From: Clostridioides sp. ES-S-0010-02
GTDB lineage: Bacteria; Bacillota; Clostridia; Peptostreptococcales; Peptostreptococcaceae
NCBI GenBank assembly: GCA_020641055.1
Contig: CP067345.1
Location: 2,225,317-2,289,316 of the forward strand
Length of the DNA stretch: 64,000 nucleotides
Reading direction: 5' to 3'
Of the stretch, positions 7,494 to 15,786 are shown piece after piece. A program made the position numbers and the translations under genes. The notes under the pieces were generated by a model, which made no database searches, had not been told where the DNA came from, and saw nothing but the letters and a program-made list of their open reading frames with translations. Within the stretch, counting starts at the first letter, position 1; the number at the start of each line of letters is the position of its first letter.

Positions 7494-8844
7494 TTAACTC
7501 ATCCTCACCTATGACCTTTATTTCTTTCTTTTCTATCTCATAAATTTCTTCACTTAAAGGATTAAATATACTATCAATATTACTTTCAAATAAGTCTTCA
7601 CTATCAAGAGGAACTTCGTCTTGCATGAAGGAGTTATTAAACATAACATCTAGCTTATCTTGAATGTCTAAAGAATTCTCAAACATTATATCTAGTTTGG
7701 CTTGTAAGTCATTAGAAAAGTTCTCAATAATACTTGAAAGATTCTTAATTGAATCGTCTAGAGTATATTTTTCGTCTAAAAGAATTTTTTGATTTTGAGA
7801 TATTTTGTTTTCATGAGTCATTAATTTAGTTAACAAATCTTGAGCACTTCTTTCATATAAAGCAAATCCTGCATTTATATTTCTTATATAATCTTTAATT
7901 TTATGTTGGCTTTCAGTGGAATTATATATATTTTTTGAGGATTCTTTTATATCAAATAAAATTTCCTTATTTATATTATCTTGATTATCGTACTTATCAA
8001 ACAGTTTTACAAATTTTACATTTAAAATATTAAACTGTTTATCTAATTTTCTTACACTTTGGTCAAATGTCTTAATAGAACTTTGAGAGCCTTCTAAAAG
8101 ACTTTTTAAAGCTTCTATTCCACTAATAAATTCGTCATTAAAATCATTTAAGTCTTTAGATATTTTATCAAATTTTTCAATAGCTTCTATAGACTTGCTT
8201 ATTTGTTTTATTGTATTTTTTACCTCCTCTACTTTTAAATCCATTCTTTCCGATTTAATATGAGTTACCTCAGAAGTCAGTAGATTCTCAGCTTTTAACA
8301 TTATTTGTATCAAAACATGTTCACAGTCTTTTATCTTTGTAAAATAGCCTATAATTAGAGAAAATACTACTCCAAATATACTAGTTGTAAATGCAGTTTG
8401 CATGCTACTAATAGTCGAAGGAAGTGAATTTATAATATCTTTAGTATCAACACATAAAAGCATTGTAGAAAGCCCAACAAATGTACCTAAAACTCCAAGT
8501 AATATACTTATTGAAGATGAATTTTTTATGCTCCTAATTTTTTCTAATATCGGTAAGTTATTATATTTTAAATCTGATACAACTTCTTCTACAAACGAAG
8601 TTATATTTACATCAGCATAAGGATTTTCTTTACTATATGTATAGTAATCATTCCTTATTTTGCTATAAAATACACTCGTTTTATAGTCTTGGTTGATTTC
8701 TTCTAGTTTTGAACTTACAAACAAATACAACTTGTTGTTTTCCATAATTTTAAAAATAGAATACACAGTTATTGCAAGTAAAAATAATATAGTTATTGGA
8801 TTAGTAAATATTGACTCTATCAAATTAGTTATTATGTTACTCAA
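7486..8844 (-). CDS. MotA/ExbB/ZorA-like channel protein with coiled-coil tail
   Basis: 452 residues. Hydrophobic segments lie at about residues 12-30, 112-132 and 150-172. The last two carry the MotA/ExbB signature: VLGTFVGLSTML and SSMQTAFTTSIFGVVFSLI, where small and Thr/Ser residues line the ion path. Residues about 200-400 are rich in heptad-like Leu/Ile/Lys/Glu patterns, typical of the long cytoplasmic coiled-coil tail of ZorA. With the OmpA-domain partner it should form an ion-driven rotary or pulling motor across the membrane. It is shorter than ZorA of known Zorya systems (about 700 residues), and no ZorC, ZorD or ZorE gene is adjacent. AGGGG-type ribosome binding site (TAGGGG) precedes the ATG. 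Confidence 0.8.
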   Translation of the reverse strand: MSNIITNLIESIFTNPITILFLLAITVYSIFKIMENNKLYLFVSSKLEEINQDYKTSVFYSKIRNDYYTYSKENPYADVNITSFVEEVVSDLKYNNLPILEKIRSIKNSSSISILLGVLGTFVGLSTMLLCVDTKDIINSLPSTISSMQTAFTTSIFGVVFSLIIGYFTKIKDCEHVLIQIMLKAENLLTSEVTHIKSERMDLKVEEVKNTIKQISKSIEAIEKFDKISKDLNDFNDEFISGIEALKSLLEGSQSSIKTFDQSVRKLDKQFNILNVKFVKLFDKYDNQDNINKEILFDIKESSKNIYNSTESQHKIKDYIRNINAGFALYERSAQDLLTKLMTHENKISQNQKILLDEKYTLDDSIKNLSSIIENFSNDLQAKLDIMFENSLDIQDKLDVMFNNSFMQDEVPLDSEDLFESNIDSIFNPLSEEIYEIEKKEIKVIGEDELNE

Positions 8845-9013
8845 TTTTATCCCCTACCTTATAATTTATTTATCTATAATTTATACGTACAAGTTACTAA
8901 GAAAATACGTAAATAAACAAAATATTTATATTATATTTATGAAAAATGGTACAAATAGGTTGTAATGTTAATAACATAATATATACGAGCTAAAAGTTAT
9001 AGGGGGTGGCATA

Positions 9014-9613
9014 ATGAATGACAACATAGTAGAAGTTAAAAATATCAATATGAACTTCTACACTAAGGAAGGCGAGCTTGAAGTATTAAAGGATGTCAAT
9101 TTTAATTTAAAAGAAGGTGAAATACTAACATTACTCGGTCCTTCTGGAAGCGGAAAATCTACAATTTTAAATATTCTTACTAATCTTTTAAAACCAACTA
9201 GTGGTGATGTAAAGATTACTGGAAATATTGGATATATGTTTCAAAAAGACAATCTGCTTGAATGGAGAAATATAATGGATAATATAACTATTGGTTTGGA
9301 AATTCAAGGGAAAAAAGATAAAAAATCTTTAGATAGAGTTGAAGAGCTTTTAAAGACTTATGGACTATGGGATTTCAGAAGTATGTATCCTAAAGAATTA
9401 TCTGGTGGTATGAGACAAAGAGTTGCTCTTATTAGGACACTTTCTGTAAATCCAGATGTTTTACTTTTAGATGAACCTTTTTCAGCTCTTGACTATCAAA
9501 CTAGACTGTTGGTTTGTGATGATGTTTATAGTATTATTAAAAATGAAAATAAGTCTACTATTTTAGTTACACATGATATTGGTGATGCACTTTCTATAAA
9601 AGTGCAACTTTAG
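9014..9613 (+). pseudogene. N-terminal part of an SsuB/TauB-type ABC ATPase, split by element 1
   Basis: Codons 1-190 (9014-9583) encode the ATPase up to the switch histidine: Walker A GPSGSGKST at 42-50, Q-loop near 77, signature LSGGMRQR at 129-136, Walker B VLLLDEP at 149-155 and VTHD at the end. From 9584 on, the frame runs into the mobile element and stops after nine foreign codons. The remaining 60 codons lie at 13910-14092. Joining the shared GA at 9584-9585 and 13910-13911 gives THDIGEAISISDKV in frame and a 250-residue protein, the usual length for nitrate/sulfonate/taurine importer ATPases. GGGGGTGG precedes the ATG. The truncated product lacks its C-terminal part and is probably inactive while the element is present. 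Confidence 0.9.
9594..9608. repeat. Left-end arm of the element 1 attachment site (attL)
   Basis: CTATAAAAGTGCAAC, inverted relative to GTCGCACTTTTGTAG at the right end with two mismatches. It begins eight bases inside the inferred crossover GA at 9584-9585. Confidence 0.75.
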
Positions 9614-9993
9614 GAATTAATCTATTTTATTTAAATCCATCCATTTAGATTCTAACTCAGATATTTTTCATGATAATACTCATGAATATGAAGTTGTTAT
9701 AGTCAATCTTAATATGTATGAAATGTAGAATAGTTGAGGGTGCTATTGCTTCTAACGAGCTAGGAATTATAAAAAAGTCCTTTTAATCTTAAAAAGGGGT
9801 TTGTGCTATACAGTAAGATAGTAAAGCTATTTTCATAAGGTTTTCATATTGACAGTTTTGCAATAAAGTTATAATATTAATAGGATTGTAGTTTTTTATA
9901 GCATATGGAAAATTATGTTCATTTTAAAACTATTAATAAATATAATTTTTTATATTTGGATAATCGTAAAATTAAAATAAAGGATGATAAAAA
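9614..9993. other. Left interior of element 1: no intact gene
   Basis: Short open pieces (for example 9720-9786, reading VEGAIASNELGII in one frame) may be remnants of a decayed gene, but none has a start and ribosome binding site. A hairpin CCTTTT/AAAAGG lies at about 9779-9797, followed by the prfC promoter. Confidence 0.45.
9849..9875 (+). promoter_or_regulatory. Promoter upstream of the release factor 3 gene
   Basis: TTGACA at 9849-9854 and TATAAT at 9870-9875 with a 15-base spacer, about 118 bases before the start codon. Both boxes are consensus although the spacing is short. Confidence 0.55.
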
Positions 9994-11592
9994 ATGACAG
10001 AACAAAATTTAAGCTTGATTGATGAAGTTAAAAGAAGAAGAACCTTTGCAATCATTTCCCATCCCGATGCAGGAAAAACTACATTAACTGAAAAGTTTCT
10101 ATTATATGGTGGTGCCATTCGTGAAGCAGGATCAGTTAAATCAAGAAGATCTCAAAAACATGCAGTATCTGACTGGATGGAAATTGAAAAACAAAGAGGT
10201 ATATCTGTTGCATCAAGTGTTCTTCAATTTGAATATAACAACTTTTGTATAAATATTCTTGATACTCCAGGGCATCAAGATTTTAGTGAGGACACTTATA
10301 GGACTCTTATGGCAGCAGACTGTGCAGTAATGGTTATTGACTCTGCTAAAGGTGTCGAGGATCAGACAAAGAAATTATTCCAAGTTTGTAAAATGAGAGG
10401 AATACCAATTTTCACTTTTATAAATAAAATGGACCGTCAAGGAAAGGATCCCTTTGAACTACTTGAAGATATTGAAAATGTTCTAGGAATTCGCTCTTGT
10501 CCAGTAAACTGGCCAATTGGTTCTGGTAAAGAGTTCAAAGGTGTGTTTAACCGTCATAAAAATCAAGTTGAACTATTTGATGATGGTAACCATGGACAAT
10601 CTATTGCTAAATCTACAACTGGAGATATATCTGATGAAAAATTTAATACTTTATTAGGTGATGCTCTTCATGAAAAACTACTAGAGGATATTGAACTTTT
10701 AGATATTGCTGGAGATAATTTTAATTTAGACGGAGTATTAAATGGTGAATTGACGCCTGTGTTCTTCGGAAGTGCCCTTACCAACTTTGGTGTAGAACCA
10801 TTTTTAGAATCGTTCTTAGAAATAACACCTCCACCAAATCCTCGTAGCAGTAATTTAGGTGATATTGACCCTAATTCTAATAGCTTCTCAGGATTTATAT
10901 TTAAAATTCAAGCTAATATGGATAAATCTCATAGAGATAGAATTGCATTTTTAAGAATTTGCTCTGGTAAATTTGAAAAAGGTATGACAGTAACTCATGT
11001 ACAAAGAAATAAAAAGGTTAAACTTTCACAACCTCAACAGTTTGTAGCCCAAGACCGTGTTATAATAGATTCAGCTTATCCAGGGGACATTATAGGGATA
11101 CATGATCCAGGAATATTTAATATTGGTGATACATTAAGTGAAAAAAAATCAAATTTACAATACACTGGTATACCACAATTTGCTCCTGAACATTTTGTAA
11201 GAGTATCTACAAAGAATGCTCTTAAAAGAAAACAGTTCTTAAAAGGTCTTACACAATTATCAGAAGAAGGTACTATACAGATATACAAACAACCTAATTT
11301 TGGTATGGAAGAACTTATTGTAGGAGTCGTTGGAGTTCTTCAATTTGAAGTTTTAGAATATCGTCTAAAACAAGAATATGGTGTTGATATGATAATGAAT
11401 ACACTACCTTATCGTCACATACGTTGGATTGAACCTGATACTTTCAAATCGGATAAGCTTTCAATACCAATGGATACAATACTAGTTGAAGATAAAAATA
11501 GCAATCCAGTATTGTTATTTCAAAATGAATGGTCTATTAGACATCTAATTGAAAGAAATGAAAATTTAGTTTTAAGAGAAACTTCTTTATAA
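9994..11592 (+). CDS. prfC: Peptide chain release factor 3 (RF3)
   Basis: 532 residues, the normal RF3 length. The GTPase domain shows the P-loop SHPDAGKTT at 22-30, DTPGHQDFSEDTYRTL (G3) and NKMDRQ (G4). The later part has the RF3-specific continuation through the beta-barrel (FKIQANMDKSHRDRIAFLRI) and C-terminal domain (GVLQFEVLEYRLKQEYGVD). It recycles RF1/RF2 from the ribosome after peptide release. AGGATGATAAAAA ATG gives the start, and an upstream consensus promoter indicates its own transcription. Remarkably it lies inside the serine-recombinase element and is its only sizeable cargo. It may be a second copy or the cell's only copy. EF-G-like ribosomal protection proteins are relatives, but the RF3-type sequence argues against a tetracycline resistance role. 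Confidence 0.92.
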   Translation: MTEQNLSLIDEVKRRRTFAIISHPDAGKTTLTEKFLLYGGAIREAGSVKSRRSQKHAVSDWMEIEKQRGISVASSVLQFEYNNFCINILDTPGHQDFSEDTYRTLMAADCAVMVIDSAKGVEDQTKKLFQVCKMRGIPIFTFINKMDRQGKDPFELLEDIENVLGIRSCPVNWPIGSGKEFKGVFNRHKNQVELFDDGNHGQSIAKSTTGDISDEKFNTLLGDALHEKLLEDIELLDIAGDNFNLDGVLNGELTPVFFGSALTNFGVEPFLESFLEITPPPNPRSSNLGDIDPNSNSFSGFIFKIQANMDKSHRDRIAFLRICSGKFEKGMTVTHVQRNKKVKLSQPQQFVAQDRVIIDSAYPGDIIGIHDPGIFNIGDTLSEKKSNLQYTGIPQFAPEHFVRVSTKNALKRKQFLKGLTQLSEEGTIQIYKQPNFGMEELIVGVVGVLQFEVLEYRLKQEYGVDMIMNTLPYRHIRWIEPDTFKSDKLSIPMDTILVEDKNSNPVLLFQNEWSIRHLIERNENLVLRETSL

Positions 11593-11727
11593 AAAATAAA
11601 TATTAATGCCCCCTACGTCTATTTTTAAACGTAGGGGGGAGATTTCCGATTTTCTTTTTTCTAACCACTCTTCTCTTTTAATGCCATTAGTCTCATAAAA
11701 TATATGTGAATCCAAATATTTTCTCAT
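11587..11727 (-). CDS. Possible 46-residue protein in element 1
   Basis: From ATG 11727, preceded by AGAGAGG, the frame reads MRKYLDSHIFYETNGIKREE and continues to a stop at 11587. The last third crosses the prfC hairpin, which makes the 3' end suspicious. The first 30 codons look protein-like and acidic/basic mixed. No family is recognised. It follows the 58-residue frame on the same strand after 43 bases and could be co-transcribed with it. Confidence 0.35.
   Translation of the reverse strand: MRKYLDSHIFYETNGIKREEWLEKRKSEISPLRLKIDVGGINIYFL
11609..11638. terminator. Hairpin after prfC
   Basis: CCCCCTACGT (11609-11618) pairs perfectly with ACGTAGGGGG (11629-11638). No T-run follows on the plus strand, and a moderately T-rich stretch lies on the minus-strand side. 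It probably works as a transcription or RNA-stability barrier for both strands. Confidence 0.55.
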
Positions 11728-11770
11728 TTGTTTTTCCTCTCTTATATCATATGTATACCTTATCAAAATT

Positions 11771-11947
11771 TTAAGCTTTAGCTTCACTTTTTTCTAAATC
11801 TTCTTCTAGTATCTTAAAGGCTTTATCTAAAACTTCCTCAGGATACTTTTTTCTTAATGCATTTACAAACCATATAGCTTTAGCTGATTCTATTTTTTTT
11901 AGTTCCAGTGGATTTGTAGGAAAAATCTCCACAACTTTTATATCCAT
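11771..11947 (-). CDS. Small 58-residue hypothetical protein in element 1
   Basis: ATG at 11945-11947 preceded by AGGGGGG at a good distance, stop TAA at 11771-11773. It reads MDIKVVEIFPTNPLELKKIE at the start and is largely helical and charged, ending KILEEDLEKSEAKA. No cysteine cluster, membrane segment or recognisable domain is present. The strong ribosome binding site and clean frame support a real gene. Its place between prfC and the recombinase, on the opposite strand, suggests a regulatory or element-maintenance role, but that is a guess. Confidence 0.6.
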   Translation of the reverse strand: MDIKVVEIFPTNPLELKKIESAKAIWFVNALRKKYPEEVLDKAFKILEEDLEKSEAKA

Positions 11948-12288
11948 ATATAACCCCCCTATGCCTTAATTGAGTTATTATATTAATCTATGAGGTTATA
12001 GACTTGTCTTGACACAACTAATTAAGTCTCAAATTTTCTCTATGAAAACGAAATCAATATTTTTTCATATGATGCAATAAAAATGTATTATTAACATTTA
12101 ATGTATTCTTTACATCATATATTTATATATAAGTAAATAATAAAACACTATTAATACCTATACGTATTGAAAATACTACTATAAGGGGTGAACTGATAAA
12201 TACATCTACTCTTTTGTGATATGAAATTGAATACCAGAATATTACTTATTCAAGTCAATTTATACCAAAGTTTAAGGGGGTTAAACTT
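11948..12288. other. Promoter region between the small gene and the recombinase
   Basis: No gene is seen. It is very AT-rich, contains the divergent promoters for the 58-residue gene and the recombinase, and ends with AAGGGGG eight bases before the recombinase ATG. Confidence 0.5.
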
Positions 12289-13932
12289 ATGAAGGCTGCA
12301 ATTTATTCAAGAAAATCAAAATTTACGGGCAAAGGTGAATCTATAGAAAATCAAATACAACTATGTATGGACTATGCTAAATCTGTTGGTATAAAAGATT
12401 TTTTAATATATGAAGATGAAGGCTTTAGTGGTGGTAATATAGATAGACCTCAGTTTAAAAAAATGATGCAAGATGCAAAAGCAAACAAATTTGATTATCT
12501 TGTGTGTTATAGATTGGATAGAATATCAAGAAATGTATCTGACTTCTCTACTCTAATAGAAAAATTAAATAAACTAGATATATCTTTTATATCTATCAAA
12601 GAGCAATTTGACACTTCTACTCCAATGGGAAGAGCTATGATGTTTATATCTAGTGTATTTGCACAGCTTGAAAGAGAAACAATAGCTGAACGTATAAAAG
12701 ATAATATGTATGAACTTGCTCGTACTGGGAGATGGCTAGGTGGTAAAACACCTCATGGATTTAGCAGTAAAAAAATCAAATACTTAGATGAAAACCTAAA
12801 AGAAAGAAGTATGTATCAGTTAGAAGTTAGTGATGATGAGATGGAAGTTGTTAAAATAGTTTATGCTAAGTATCTAGAACTTAGATCTTTATCTCAATTA
12901 TACAAATATGTTTATCACAATGGAATAAAAGGTCCTCGTGGTGGTAAATTTGACCCTAGTTCATTATCTGGTATACTTAGAAGTCCTGTTTATGTAAAAG
13001 CTAATGATGTTGTTGTAGAATATCTTAGAAATAATAATATGGAAGTTATCGGTACTCCTGATAATGAATGTGGAATACTTACTTATGCTAAAAATACATC
13101 TACACCTATAGCAGCTATTGCTAAACATAAAGGAATTATAGATTCTACTACTTGGCTTGAAGTTCAAGGTTTACTTGATGCTAATCGTGATAAGAGTCCA
13201 AGAATTGCTACTGGTAAAGTTGCTTTATTATCAGGAATTTTAAAATGTTCTAAGTGTGGTTCTAATATGAGAATTACTTATAAAGGCAAACGAACTGATA
13301 AAGAATTAAAGTATTATTATGTATGTGGTACTAAAAAGAATCTTGGTGTTGATGCTTGTAATTGTAAAAATCTTAAAGGACCTTTAGTTGAAGCTATTGT
13401 TATTGAAAGAATTAAAAATTGTAATGTAGAATCTATTATAGATGCTTTTCATGAAAATAAGATTAAAGTTGATAATGCATCAAATAGTATTAATAGTGAG
13501 ATTAATTTATTTAGGAATTTTATTAAGGATAAAGAAAAAATCATCAGTAATTTAGTTATAGAACTTGCTAAAAATACTGGTAGTGTTGCTTCTAATTATA
13601 TTATCTCTCAGATTGAAAGTTTAAATAGTGAAATTGAAGAATTAAAAGTTAAGGTTAGAAACTTAGAAGATAACAATGCTGATATTAAAAATGCCAGTGT
13701 TAATTTAGATATTGTTGTTAGTAATTTAGAAAAGTTTAACAATATGGTTGATGATGCTAATTTGGATAATAAGAAGTTATTGTTGTCTACTATTATTGAT
13801 TCTATAGTTTGGGATAGTTCTAGCAACACTCTTAGCATTGTTTATATGGGTGCTGACATAGATGACTTAGTTTCGTTGTCTGATAGGTCGCACTTTTGTA
13901 GCGATGGCAGAAGCAATAAGCATATCAGATAA
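12289..13932 (+). CDS. Large serine recombinase of element 1
   Basis: 547 residues. The resolvase-type catalytic domain (about 1-150) starts AAIYSRKSK with the nucleophilic Ser10, and continues with GFSGGNIDRPQFKKMM, YRLDRISRN and LERETIAERI. The recombinase domain (about 165-290) is followed by a zinc ribbon (CSKCGSNM ... CNC) and a coiled coil (about 395-480) used for site synapsis. The first 540 codons lie inside the element, and the stop codon at 13930-13932 lies 21 bases beyond the crossover dinucleotide. The last seven codons (RSNKHIR, the Arg codon overlapping GA) are thus read from host DNA. After excision the frame would run into the left end instead and finish 21 codons later. AAGGGGG gives the start. 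Confidence 0.93.
   Translation: MKAAIYSRKSKFTGKGESIENQIQLCMDYAKSVGIKDFLIYEDEGFSGGNIDRPQFKKMMQDAKANKFDYLVCYRLDRISRNVSDFSTLIEKLNKLDISFISIKEQFDTSTPMGRAMMFISSVFAQLERETIAERIKDNMYELARTGRWLGGKTPHGFSSKKIKYLDENLKERSMYQLEVSDDEMEVVKIVYAKYLELRSLSQLYKYVYHNGIKGPRGGKFDPSSLSGILRSPVYVKANDVVVEYLRNNNMEVIGTPDNECGILTYAKNTSTPIAAIAKHKGIIDSTTWLEVQGLLDANRDKSPRIATGKVALLSGILKCSKCGSNMRITYKGKRTDKELKYYYVCGTKKNLGVDACNCKNLKGPLVEAIVIERIKNCNVESIIDAFHENKIKVDNASNSINSEINLFRNFIKDKEKIISNLVIELAKNTGSVASNYIISQIESLNSEIEELKVKVRNLEDNNADIKNASVNLDIVVSNLEKFNNMVDDANLDNKKLLLSTIIDSIVWDSSSNTLSIVYMGADIDDLVSLSDRSHFCSDGRSNKHIR
13887..13901. repeat. Right-end arm of the element 1 attachment site (attR)
   Basis: GTCGCACTTTTGTAG, the inverted partner of 9594-9608. 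The inferred crossover GA is at 13910-13911, eight bases further out. The arm is within the coding sequence of the recombinase. Confidence 0.75.
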
Positions 13933-14092
13933 AGTTGCAATACTATCTAAAAGACCAGCTACTATAAAAAATATTTATGATATTGAACTTAATATGGATG
14001 GAACAAAAACGCCTCTCAAAACACGTAAAGTTCCCGATTTTCAAAAGTATTTCGACATCTTATGGAAGGAGCTAGATACACATGAGGCTTAA
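13904..14092 (+). pseudogene. C-terminal part of the split ABC ATPase
   Basis: From the crossover at 13910 the frame reads EAISISDKVAILSKRPATI and continues to TAA at 14092, 60 residues that complete the ATPase begun at 9014. SDKVAILSKRP is the typical end of the nucleotide-binding domain after the switch histidine in SsuB/TauB-type ATPases. The ATG at 13904 is created by the element end and is not a native start. The permease start overlaps this end by 11 bases, as expected for a coupled operon. Confidence 0.88.
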
Positions 14093-14881
14093 TAAAAGAT
14101 CTGAAGGATATATAAACTATATTAAAGGTGTAAAAAGAGAAAAAAGAAATGTATTATTTTATCAACTATTAATTTTAATTGGCTTTATTATAATTTGGGA
14201 GATTTTAGCTGATTTAAACGTTATAAATACTTTTCTATTCAGCAAACCAAGTGATATTTACAACTTGTTTATTCAATATGCATCTAGTGGCCAACTATTT
14301 AAACATATTGGAGTATCTGTATATGAAACAGTTCTTGGTCTTGTTATAGGAACTGTTTTAGGTATTTTAGTAGCTATTGCTCTTTGGTGGTCAGAAAAAT
14401 TATCAAAAATATTAGACCCATTTTTGGTAGTTTTAAATGCTCTTCCTAAGACTGCTTTGGCTCCTATAATTATAGTTTGGGTTGGTGCTGGAATAGAAGG
14501 AATTGTAGTAACAGCTGTAACTATTTCCGTTGTTGTTACCATACTTTCGGCCTATAATTACTTTATGAATATAGATGAAGAAAAATTAAGATGTTAAAGA
14601 GTTTTGGAGCTAGCAAATCACAAATCCTATTTAAACTTATATTACCCGCAAATACAGGAAATTTAATAAACTTAACTAAGATTAATATTGGTATGGCTTG
14701 GGTAGGTGTTATAGTAGGAGAATTTTTAGTATCAAGATATGGAATAGGATACTTGATAGTTTATGGCAGTCAAGTATTTAAGTTAGATTTAGTAATGATG
14801 GGTGTATTCGTGTTAGCTGTTTGTGCATGGGCAATGTATGCTATAGTTAACATTATTGAAAAAATATATAATTCTAGATAA
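14082..14881 (+). pseudogene. SsuC/TauC-type ABC permease with a one-base frameshift
   Basis: The first frame (14082-14597) and the second (14591-14881) together form one binding-protein-dependent permease. Five to six membrane segments are visible, and the EAA-loop is RMLKSFGASKSQILFKLILPAN, split by the shift. At 14581-14585 there is a run of five A. Adding one A gives DEEKIKMLKSFGASKS in frame and a 266-residue protein, normal for SsuC. The shift could be a real inactivating mutation, slippage-prone phase variation or a sequencing error in the homopolymer. It overlaps the ATPase gene end, confirming an ATPase-permease operon. A terminator follows. Confidence 0.85.
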
Positions 14882-14911
14882 ATAAAAAATATTATTTAGT
14901 AAATTTTAATC

Positions 14912-14952
14912 ATTCTAGTATTTATAGGATAGTTTTCTAGAAATACTAGAAT
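14912..14952 (+). terminator. Hairpin after the permease gene
   Basis: ATTCTAGTATTT (14912-14923) pairs exactly with AAATACTAGAAT (14941-14952). No long T-run follows. Confidence 0.55.
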
Positions 14953-15430
14953 TGTACAATTAAAAAATTATAACTATATAACTTTAATATGTGAAACTGT
15001 AGGAATATTTGTGAGAAACATAAAGCAAATTTACCTACAGTTTTTAGTGTATAAAATCAGTAAAATAAGTTAGATATTTACTGATTTTATTACATAAATC
15101 CAATAGTACAATTCATCTTTCCATAATATCTGGAGATGTATCATACAATCTTATTTTTTATTGAGTATATTATAAAGTAATAGAACAATTAAAATACTGA
15201 TTACCCTATTTTGCAACTTACACAATTGTATATAAAAGATAAAAAATAATTATCATCAAATTCATAATTTTAAGGCTTAATGCATATAATTATATGTCGG
15301 TTAAAGGCGCATAAAAATAAAAGGAATTCATAAGTTATATGTTGTATAGATATTGTAGTAGATGTAATATGTAAGAAATTTCAGCACTATTTATATTCTG
15401 TACAAAAAGATACTTGAAGGGAGATTGAAA
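14953..15430. other. Intergenic region with two further hairpins
   Basis: No gene is seen. Hairpins AAACTGTAGG/CCTACAGTTT with TTTTT (14994-15045) and AAAATCAGTAAA/TTTACTGATTTT (15053-15089) stand in tandem, the first with a good T-run. The rest holds the promoter area of the small gene at 15431. Confidence 0.55.
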
Positions 15431-15565
15431 ATGGGAATATTAGAAGGAGCTGCAATGATAAGAGAAATTGCAATTAAAATAGCCAAAGAAAAAGGTATTA
15501 CAGAACAAAAGGCATGGCCTGAAGCTGTAAAAGAGTTTAAAGAAAAATATGAACTTGTGTTATAA
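15431..15565 (+). CDS. Small 44-residue hypothetical protein
   Basis: ATG 15431 is preceded by AAGGGAG and the frame ends at TAA 15565, directly followed by a strong terminator, so it is a discrete transcription unit. The sequence begins MGILEGAAMIREIAIKIAKE and continues with GITEQKAWPEAVKEF. It is helical, charged and without cysteines or a membrane segment. No known domain is recognised. The tight promoter-gene-terminator arrangement and good codon pattern support expression. Confidence 0.65.
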   Translation: MGILEGAAMIREIAIKIAKEKGITEQKAWPEAVKEFKEKYELVL

Positions 15566-15578
15566 ATTTTGATTATAA

Positions 15579-15609
15579 AAAACTGTCTTGATTTTATTAA
15601 GACAGTTTT
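15579..15609 (+). terminator. Terminator of the 44-residue gene
   Basis: AAAACTGTCTT (15579-15589) pairs with AAGACAGTTTT (15599-15609). T-rich sequence follows. Confidence 0.8.
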
Positions 15610-15786
15610 CATATTTTATGATGAAAATTTTATAAAAAGTTTAATGAAATAAGATTTAATTATTAAAAAAACAATTTAAAATTTATTTTATCTTTTATAT
15701 TTTTAGCTATAAAACAAATTTGTTTTTAATACTGTTTTTGAGGTATAAATCTTATATATTAAAGATAAGATTTGGAGGTATTTAGT

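Larger units (their letters stand above)
9584..13911. mobile_element. Element 1: 4326-bp large-serine-recombinase element in the ABC ATPase gene
   Basis: Boundaries are inferred from restoring the interrupted gene: GA at 9584-9585 and at 13910-13911 is the shared dinucleotide. Reconstructed attP has 15-base arms (13887-13901 and 9594-9608, 13 of 15 complementary) around an 18-base centre whose middle two bases are this same GA, flanked by GCA/TGC. Contents: release factor 3, two small minus-strand frames and the serine recombinase, which lies at the right end as is common in Tn4451-like and other serine-integrase elements. No relaxase or conjugation gene is present, so at most it is mobilisable or phage/element-assisted. 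Base composition matches the host. Confidence 0.85.

Noticed and set aside
9584-13911. Crossover of element 1 at GG or GATG instead of GA
   Set aside because: These joins leave the ATPase out of frame; joining at the shared GCA is in frame but adds two residues to the conserved H-loop region.
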